Shown here piece by piece: positions 58,650-64,000 of a DNA stretch of 64,000 nucleotides (its first letter is position 1; every line of letters starts with the position of its first letter). Source of the DNA: Pararheinheimera marina. Lineage in GTDB: Bacteria > Pseudomonadota > Gammaproteobacteria > Enterobacterales > Alteromonadaceae. The notes under the pieces are model-generated. The model did not search any database. It was not told where the DNA came from and worked only from the letters and a program-made list of their open reading frames with translations. The stretch lies in the NCBI RefSeq assembly GCF_042654345.1, contig NZ_JBHSGB010000001.1, positions 1-64,000 of the forward strand, in the 5' to 3' direction. The translations under genes were made by a program, and so were the position numbers.

Positions 58650-60152
58650 ATGAGTCTGGCCCTTATTCAAAGCCGCGCCCGTTGTGGTCTGCAGGCACCG
58701 ATAGTCACAGTAGAAGTGCATCTGAGTTCAGGTTTACCGGCCTTTTTACTGGTCGGCCTGCCGGAAACATCGGTCAAAGAAGCCCGTGACCGGGTGCGTA
58801 GTGCCTTACTGAACAGTGGCTTTGAGTTTCCCGATAAGAAAATCACAGTGAATCTGGCCCCTGCTGATTTACCCAAAGAAAGCGGTCGCTTTGACTTGGC
58901 GATTGCGCTTGGCATTCTGCAAGCCAGCGGCCAGTTGCAGGCCGATACTTCCGGCTATGAATTCTATGGCGAATTGGCCCTGTCTGGCGCCTTACGGCCG
59001 ATACTGGGTGATATTCCGCTGATGCTTGCCTGCCAGCAAGCCGGTCATCAGGCGTTAATGCCGATGGAAAACGCCAGTCAGGCCCGGCAAATTCCAGACG
59101 CTGTGGTGCATGGTGCCGCCCATCTGTTGCAGGTGCATGCCTTTTTGCAGCATCAACAAGCCCTGCCCCCGGTTACCATGCCACCGACAGTCACCGCCAG
59201 AGACTGGCCAGAACTGCAGGATGTACGTGGACAACAACAGGCTAAACGCGCACTGGAGCTGGCCGCCGCCGGAGGTCACCATTTGCTGATGTACGGACCG
59301 GCCGGTACTGGAAAATCCATGCTGGCCCAGCGGCTACCGGGTTTGTTACCGCCGTTAACTCCGGCTGAAGCCTTAAGCTGCGCTGCGGTCTATTCAATTG
59401 CCGGCCAGCCCAGAGCACTGTCTGACTGGCAGCTACCGCCTTTTCGTCAGCCGCATCACAGTTGCTCGGCGGTCGCTTTGGTCGGAGGCAGCTCAGTGCC
59501 CAAACCTGGTGAAATCTCGTTGGCGCATCATGGCGTGCTATTTCTCGATGAGTTGCCCGAGTTTCCCCGCACTGTGCTCGAAGTGCTGCGCCAGCCGCTG
59601 GAGTCCGGCACTGTATTTATCTCAAGGGCAGCCCGCCAGGCCGAGTTCCCGGCACAGTTTCAGCTGGTGGCGGCGTTAAACCCCAGCCCGAGCGGCCATC
59701 ATCAGGATGGCCGTGCCAGCCATGAACAAATCCGTCGTTATCTTGGGCGCCTGTCTGGTCCTTTGCTGGACCGCATTGATTTGCAGGTCGAAGTGCCCCT
59801 ACTGCCGATCACCGCACTGCAGCAGCAACAACCAGGGGAAACCTCTGCCCAGGTGCGAAGCCGGGTGCTGCAAGCACGAGAGCGGCAATTAGCGCGCCAG
59901 CAAAAAGCCAATGCGCTGTTGTCGGCGACCGAACTAGAACAGCATTGCCAGCTGCACCAGGCTGACGCCGAGTTTCTGGCGCAAAGTATGGATAAACTGC
60001 AGCTGTCGGCCCGTTGTTACCACAAGCTGTTGCGGGTGGCCCGCACCATTGCCGACCTGACCGCCAGCCCACAGGTGAAACGTGAGCATGTGCTGGAAGC
60101 GATCAGCTACCGGGCCTTTGACCGCTTACTGCAGTACCTGCATCAACCCTGA
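58650..60152 (+). CDS. comM: YifB/ComM Mg-chelatase-like AAA+ helicase
   Basis: A 500-residue AAA+ protein that promotes branch migration in natural transformation (ComM in Haemophilus and Vibrio). An amino-terminal LonC/ChlI-like lobe (about 1-165) is followed by Walker A GPAGTGKS (216-223), Walker B FLDELPEF, and a Mg-chelatase carboxy-terminal domain (about 395-495). The ATG at 58650 has AAGGAACTG upstream; the longer frame has no homologous sequence. Its presence suggests DNA uptake ability, consistent with a type IV pilus elsewhere. Confidence 0.92.
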   Translation: MSLALIQSRARCGLQAPIVTVEVHLSSGLPAFLLVGLPETSVKEARDRVRSALLNSGFEFPDKKITVNLAPADLPKESGRFDLAIALGILQASGQLQADTSGYEFYGELALSGALRPILGDIPLMLACQQAGHQALMPMENASQARQIPDAVVHGAAHLLQVHAFLQHQQALPPVTMPPTVTARDWPELQDVRGQQQAKRALELAAAGGHHLLMYGPAGTGKSMLAQRLPGLLPPLTPAEALSCAAVYSIAGQPRALSDWQLPPFRQPHHSCSAVALVGGSSVPKPGEISLAHHGVLFLDELPEFPRTVLEVLRQPLESGTVFISRAARQAEFPAQFQLVAALNPSPSGHHQDGRASHEQIRRYLGRLSGPLLDRIDLQVEVPLLPITALQQQQPGETSAQVRSRVLQARERQLARQQKANALLSATELEQHCQLHQADAEFLAQSMDKLQLSARCYHKLLRVARTIADLTASPQVKREHVLEAISYRAFDRLLQYLHQP

Positions 60153-60153
60153 A

Positions 60154-61323
60154 TCAGGCTTTAGCAAGGGCCCTGGCCCACCACTGACAGCAGGCAATGG
60201 CCAGCACACCGCACAGCATCAGGCTGGCAAAAGGTACAGGGGTCCCTGTGTAAGTCAGCGCCAGCAACGGGCCTGCGACGGCACCACTGCCAAACCTCAG
60301 AGTACCAATCACAGCGGTAGCACTGCCGCTGTGCTGCGGAAACTTCATCAGAATAATGGCATCCGCATTGGTAGCCACCAGGCCCAGACACCCCATCAGC
60401 GGCGCTATACAAACCACAGTGCTCCACAACGGCAAGCCACAAAGATTGACAGTCACTAACGAACTGGCCGCAATCATCGCGCCTGTTAAACCAACCAGCA
60501 GCATACGGGGCGAACCTAACCGCACCACCAATCTGCTGTTGGTAAAATTCGCCAGCATCAGGGCGCCGACATTCAGCGCGAACAACAGGCTGAAACTTTG
60601 CTCATCCACCCGATAAAACTGGATATAAACAAAAGGCACCGCCGTTAAAAAGCAGAAAAAGGCAAAAGAGCTGAACATGGAAGTCGCGATAAAAGGCCTG
60701 GCTTGGGCCTGAGCAAACACCACTTTGTAGCCTGCCAGCAAATTCAGTTTACCGTCCAGCCGCGGCGTAGGGTCCGGCAGGTAACGCCAGGCACAACCGA
60801 GGATCAGTAAGGCGTATAAGGCCAGCAGTAAAAAGATATGCTGCCAGTGCCCCAACCAGAGTACTGCACTGCCAATAGCAGGGGCTATCAGCGGCGCCAG
60901 CATCATAATCATCGACACATAAGACATGCCTTTGGCGGTATGCTCTTTAAACAAAGCACGGATAATCCCAGGCACCACCACTGTTGCTGCACTGCCACAA
61001 AACGCCTGCACGGCGCGCAACGCAATCAGCTGATGTGCATCCTGGCAAAAAGACAACGCCAGACTCGCCAGCGCAAAGCCGCTCAGGCCAAACAGCGCCA
61101 GCGGGCGACGACCTAAATGGTCAGCCAATGGGCCAAATAACAGCATGCCGACGCCATAAAACGCCAGATAAATACTCAGGGATTGCTGAATAACGGCAAT
61201 ATCGGTACCGAGTTCCAGTGCCATTTGGGGCATAGCCGGCAGGTACATATCAATCGCCAGCGGTGTGCTGGCAATAATACTGGCGAGCAGCGCCAGCATC
61301 GCAAAAGAAACGGGAGACTTCAT
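60154..61323 (-). CDS. Bcr/CflA-type drug efflux MFS transporter
   Basis: A 389-residue major facilitator protein with about twelve helices. Marks are ASTPLAIDMYLPAMPQMA in helix 1, the conserved GPLADHLGRRP loop between helices 2 and 3, and PGIIRALF in motif C. The subfamily exports bicyclomycin, sulfonamides or chloramphenicol-type drugs, and sometimes dipeptides. It is convergent with comM with one base between stops. Confidence 0.9.
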   Translation of the reverse strand: MKSPVSFAMLALLASIIASTPLAIDMYLPAMPQMALELGTDIAVIQQSLSIYLAFYGVGMLLFGPLADHLGRRPLALFGLSGFALASLALSFCQDAHQLIALRAVQAFCGSAATVVVPGIIRALFKEHTAKGMSYVSMIMMLAPLIAPAIGSAVLWLGHWQHIFLLLALYALLILGCAWRYLPDPTPRLDGKLNLLAGYKVVFAQAQARPFIATSMFSSFAFFCFLTAVPFVYIQFYRVDEQSFSLLFALNVGALMLANFTNSRLVVRLGSPRMLLVGLTGAMIAASSLVTVNLCGLPLWSTVVCIAPLMGCLGLVATNADAIILMKFPQHSGSATAVIGTLRFGSGAVAGPLLALTYTGTPVPFASLMLCGVLAIACCQWWARALAKA

Positions 61324-61515
61324 TAACTGACTTTTGACTTCGGACCGAGAGGGCTCTCTATGATAGCCGATCTGACATAAAAACCTGTTACTTTCTGTCT
61401 AGCCGGGCATCCCTTTGACCCCAATTTATGCCAGACTTGGATCAGCCATTGGATTGCAATACAGTCTGTTGGTCCGCTCTGGCGATGTTCAGTATTTTCA
61501 CCTTCCGGGGACTTT

Positions 61516-62223
61516 ATGCGAAGTATTCTGTTATGCCTTAGCCTCTGCCTCGTTAGCCTGGTTCAGGCCGCCCCCATCAAAGTGGGGCTTCATGACTCCG
61601 CCCCATGGGCGTATCGGGATAGCCAGGGCCAAATTACAGGAATTGACTACGACATTGTACAAACCATTTTGCGGCAACAAGGTATTGAAGCCAAATTCGA
61701 GCTTTATAGTTACAGTCGGCTGCTCAAGTTGTTTTCGGAGCGCAAGCTGGATATGGCCAGTCCTGTAGCGGTACCCTACCCTGGCGCTTATTACAGCCAG
61801 CCGTATTTCACCATACAGGATGTAGTGGTGAGTCGACGGCAAGTCCCATTACAAATCCGCACCCTAGCCGATCTAAAAGGTAAAAGTATTGTCGCTTATC
61901 AACAAGCCAGCTCCGTGTTGGGACCTGATTTTGCCCAACAAATGAAACAAGCTTTTTATCTGGAAGAGGCGGATAGGAAAAAACAGTTTGAGTTGTTGTT
62001 TAATGACAGAGTGCAGCTGATCGTTGGTGATGAGCAAGTACTGTCCTATTACTCCCGCACTTACTACGGTCCTGATTTACTGACGATTTATCCAATCTTT
62101 CCCGCCGTTGATTACCCTGCTGCTTTTTGGCAGGCCAGCTTGCAGCAGAAATTTAATCAAGGACTACAGCAACTGCAGGTACAAGGGAAACTGGAGGAGT
62201 TTCATCATTTCCCCAGGTTTTGA
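61516..62223 (+). CDS. Orphan family 3 solute-binding protein
   Basis: A 235-residue exported protein. Signal peptide (about 1-18) and an SBP_bac_3 fold with IKVGLHDSAPWAYRDSQGQITGIDYDIV in the first lobe, RTLADLKGKSIVAYQ as the hinge, and DRVQLIVGDEQVL in the second. As with the other binding protein at 57701, no transporter genes are nearby. Upstream there is a 192-base region with AT-rich stretches and a GGGGACTTT ribosome site 7 bases before the ATG. Its stop overlaps the following convergent gene. Confidence 0.8.
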   Translation: MRSILLCLSLCLVSLVQAAPIKVGLHDSAPWAYRDSQGQITGIDYDIVQTILRQQGIEAKFELYSYSRLLKLFSERKLDMASPVAVPYPGAYYSQPYFTIQDVVVSRRQVPLQIRTLADLKGKSIVAYQQASSVLGPDFAQQMKQAFYLEEADRKKQFELLFNDRVQLIVGDEQVLSYYSRTYYGPDLLTIYPIFPAVDYPAAFWQASLQQKFNQGLQQLQVQGKLEEFHHFPRF

Positions 62224-62771
62224 TCCAAGGCCCTTATCCAGCGTGCGGGATTTCCGGCAACCAGGCTATTGGGGGCGACATCGGTAGTCACTACGCTACC
62301 GGCCGCCACAACAGCGCCATGGCCGATAGTGACACCAGGCATAATTAACGCACCGCCGCCAATCCAGACCGAATCTCCTATCGACACCGGTAAGCCCTGC
62401 TCAACACCTGTTTTGCGAAGGTCCGCATCAAGCGGATGCGTCACGGTATAAATCTGTACTCCGGGCCCGAGCAGCACATCGCGTCCTATACGGATCGGCG
62501 CCGCATCCAACATCACACAGTGGTGGTTGGCGTAAAAGTTTTCGCCCAGATCTATATGCACACCATAGTCACAATAAAAATCCGGTTCGATATAACAACG
62601 GCTGACCTGACCAAACAATTGTCTGGCCAGCTGCTGATGAGCTTTCACCGGCACAGGTCCTTGCTGGTTCATTTGCTTACACAAAGCTTTGGCTTTTTGC
62701 CGCATCGCCACCAGTTCTCTGTCCCCGGCGTTAAACCAAAGCCCGCTGCGCATTTTTTCCAGCTCAGTCAT
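62205..62771 (-). CDS. Maltose/galactoside O-acetyltransferase-like protein
   Basis: A 188-residue left-handed beta-helix acetyltransferase (Maa/NodL/LacA class). The amino-terminal helical cap is followed by hexapeptide repeats (IRIGRDVLLGPGVQIYTV, VWIGGGALIMPGVTIG) and the acetyl-CoA-binding SLVAGNPARWIR loop; the catalytic His is in ANHHCVMLD (about 104). The sugar acceptor is unknown. It overlaps the preceding rightward gene by 19 bases at its stop, tail to tail. Confidence 0.87.
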   Translation of the reverse strand: MTELEKMRSGLWFNAGDRELVAMRQKAKALCKQMNQQGPVPVKAHQQLARQLFGQVSRCYIEPDFYCDYGVHIDLGENFYANHHCVMLDAAPIRIGRDVLLGPGVQIYTVTHPLDADLRKTGVEQGLPVSIGDSVWIGGGALIMPGVTIGHGAVVAAGSVVTTDVAPNSLVAGNPARWIRALDQNLGK

Positions 62772-62869
62772 TTTTCATTTCCCTCTGCATCCCCCACCTC
62801 TGGGTTATGGTCTTCATGTTAAAAATCGGCTTATACTAGGTTAAATTTCGTCTGGCTGTAGAGAACACA

Positions 62870-63544
62870 ATGAAAAAGAACAAAATTATTACCACTGAAG
62901 AAATTCTGCTGACTTTATGTCGCTCTGTCACCGATGTGTTAGCTGCAGCGGGCAACCACAATGTGAATTACTCCCCTATGGTGCAGAAAATTCATAAAAC
63001 CTGCTTACGCCCGGACCTGGGCTGTTTTGTTCTGTTTGATGGTGGCTTCTCAGGCCTGGTCATCATGAACTTTACTTCACAGGCGGCGATGGAAATTTAC
63101 CGTAAGTACATGATGAGTATGGGCATGCCGGAATCCGAACTGGCACAGTTCCACACCTCAGACGAAGTGGGTAATGTGATGGGTGAGCTGATGAACCAAA
63201 TCGTCGGCGACTTTACCAACAGAGTGCGGCAGGAACTGCAAACCTCAATTAACCAGAGCCAGCCGAAAATGATGGCCATTAATAAGCAAGTGCAGATCAT
63301 GGTGAACACCCAACTGGATCAGCCACAGGCCCGTCGGGTGACCTTTAGCACGCCAAATCACGCGATCTTTTATATGGAATTGTCGATGGATAAAACAGAG
63401 TTTATCCAGCTGCATGATTTTGCGCCGAATGAGGAAGAGCATCCGGATGAAATTCTGGCCAATGCGACCCAAGCTGAAACCGTGGCGCCAGCCGCAGTGG
63501 TCGACGATGCCGACGACGACTTCCTGAAAAACCTGGGACTTTAA
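62870..63544 (+). CDS. DUF3334 family protein
   Basis: A 224-residue protein of unknown function, conserved in Alteromonadales and Vibrionales, of the CheX-like superfamily as far as the repeats of Asn/Gly in SDEVGNVMGELMNQIVGDF suggest (CheX phosphatases use an ENxxxG motif here). The carboxy-terminal tail is acidic (VDDADDDFLKN). It may act in chemotaxis or surface signalling, but this is a guess from fold. A GTAGAGAACAC site precedes the ATG. It overlaps the neighbouring kinase gene by 4 bases, tail to tail. Confidence 0.8.
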   Translation: MKKNKIITTEEILLTLCRSVTDVLAAAGNHNVNYSPMVQKIHKTCLRPDLGCFVLFDGGFSGLVIMNFTSQAAMEIYRKYMMSMGMPESELAQFHTSDEVGNVMGELMNQIVGDFTNRVRQELQTSINQSQPKMMAINKQVQIMVNTQLDQPQARRVTFSTPNHAIFYMELSMDKTEFIQLHDFAPNEEEHPDEILANATQAETVAPAAVVDDADDDFLKNLGL

Positions 63545-64000
63545 CGGCTGTGGTTATGCTGGAGCCTGATCTGAAAGCGGGCTCCTCCCCAGCTGTTGGT
63601 CTGCACATCCAGCTGGCCCTGGTGCCATTCCAGTACCCGGCAGACAATCGCCAGCCCAAGGCCAAAACCACCGAAACCTTTTTGCCGGCTCGGATCCAGC
63701 CGGACAAAAGGTTTTAAGATCTCCGCCCGCTGCTCCGGCGGAATGCCAGGACCATCATCATCAATCCACAGCAGACATTCACGGTCTTTGAGCTGCAACG
63801 TCAGCACCACTCTGCTGCGGGCATAACGTTTGGCATTCACCAGCAAATTCTGCAGTGCCCGTTCCAGATAATGCGCATCGCACCACCAAAGCATCTGCGT
63901 GGGCAAACGGGTTTCAATGGCCGCTCCAGGTAAAGGGGAGAGCTTTTCACATAAGTTTTGCAGCAACTCCGTCAGGTCAACCTGTTGCCAGTCCAGCGCG
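63541..64000 (-). CDS. Sensor histidine kinase, carboxy-terminal part (truncated by window)
   Basis: The frame continues through the right edge of the window, so the amino terminus is not seen. Visible are the end of the dimerisation helix (TELLQNLCEKL), the N box LQNLLVNAKRYA, the G1 box DDDGPGIP, the F box FVRLDP and the G2 box GFGLGLAIV of the HATPase domain. The arrangement, with RYARS and the DPSRQKGFGGFGLGL segment, fits RstB/PhoQ-like kinases of the OmpR-linked class. The cognate regulator is presumably beyond the window. Confidence 0.88.
   Translation of the reverse strand, partial: ALDWQQVDLTELLQNLCEKLSPLPGAAIETRLPTQMLWWCDAHYLERALQNLLVNAKRYARSRVVLTLQLKDRECLLWIDDDGPGIPPEQRAEILKPFVRLDPSRQKGFGGFGLGLAIVCRVLEWHQGQLDVQTNSWGGARFQIRLQHNHSR

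Noticed and set aside
1..64000. Search for rRNA genes, prophage structural genes, transposases or integrases
   Set aside because: None of the readable proteins matches these, and no terminal inverted repeats with target duplications were seen.

Overview
The window reads as chromosomal DNA of a gammaproteobacterium of the Alteromonadales type. A Rheinheimera-like genus is my guess, based on gene content: a full MSHA type IV pilus locus beside mreBCD/rng/yhdP/tldD, DUF3718 and DUF3334 proteins, and a leuABCD operon with an attenuator. No rRNA, prophage, insertion sequence or CRISPR array was seen. Species is inference.

Layout, left to right. (1) 1-2330 is the only clearly accessory stretch: leftward gene cassettes separated by two attC-like recombination sites, with no integrase in view. 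They carry an HNH nuclease, a two-helix membrane protein of possible anti-phage type and a relic of a NYN-domain gene. A structured gene-free segment with strong inverted repeats lies beside them. (2) 2331-14511 is a leftward housekeeping block: pssA, tldD, a nitrilase-family amidase, yhdP, rng, maf, mreD, mreC, mreB. (3) 14798-30811 is a leftward sixteen-gene MSHA pilus locus (mshI, I2, J, K, L, M, N, E, G, B, A, C, D, O, P, Q in transcription order). The adhesin-like MshQ carries an unusual repetitive amino-terminal region. mshH (a degenerate GGDEF/EAL protein) lies just upstream, tail to tail with a PLP enzyme. (4) 33570-43452 is mixed metabolism and signalling: elaA, a 2OG-Fe(II) oxygenase, a gamma-glutamyltranspeptidase relative, an arylamine N-acetyltransferase, the glrK-yfhG-glrR two-component locus, a small membrane protein with a long stem-loop in its leader, and an adenosine deaminase. 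(5) 43562-48743 holds tRNA-Leu(UAA) and leuL-leuABCD, with promoter, leader peptide and attenuator visible. (6) 48922-64000 holds a DUF3718 protein, an iron-uptake pair (TonB receptor plus PepSY protein) under a likely Fur site, a MarR-controlled HlyD/DUF2955 export pair, TerC, comM, a Bcr/CflA exporter, two orphan solute-binding proteins, an acetyltransferase, DUF3334 and the end of a sensor kinase.

How it works together: MshE carries an amino-terminal c-di-GMP-binding (MshEN) domain and powers the MshG platform, MshL secretin and MshIJKMN scaffold; MshA/B/C/D/O are the pilin-like subunits. The leucine operon is read through when charged tRNA-Leu is scarce. The most novel material is the left-edge cassette array, the MshQ repeat domain, and several long inverted repeats that gene calls do not explain.
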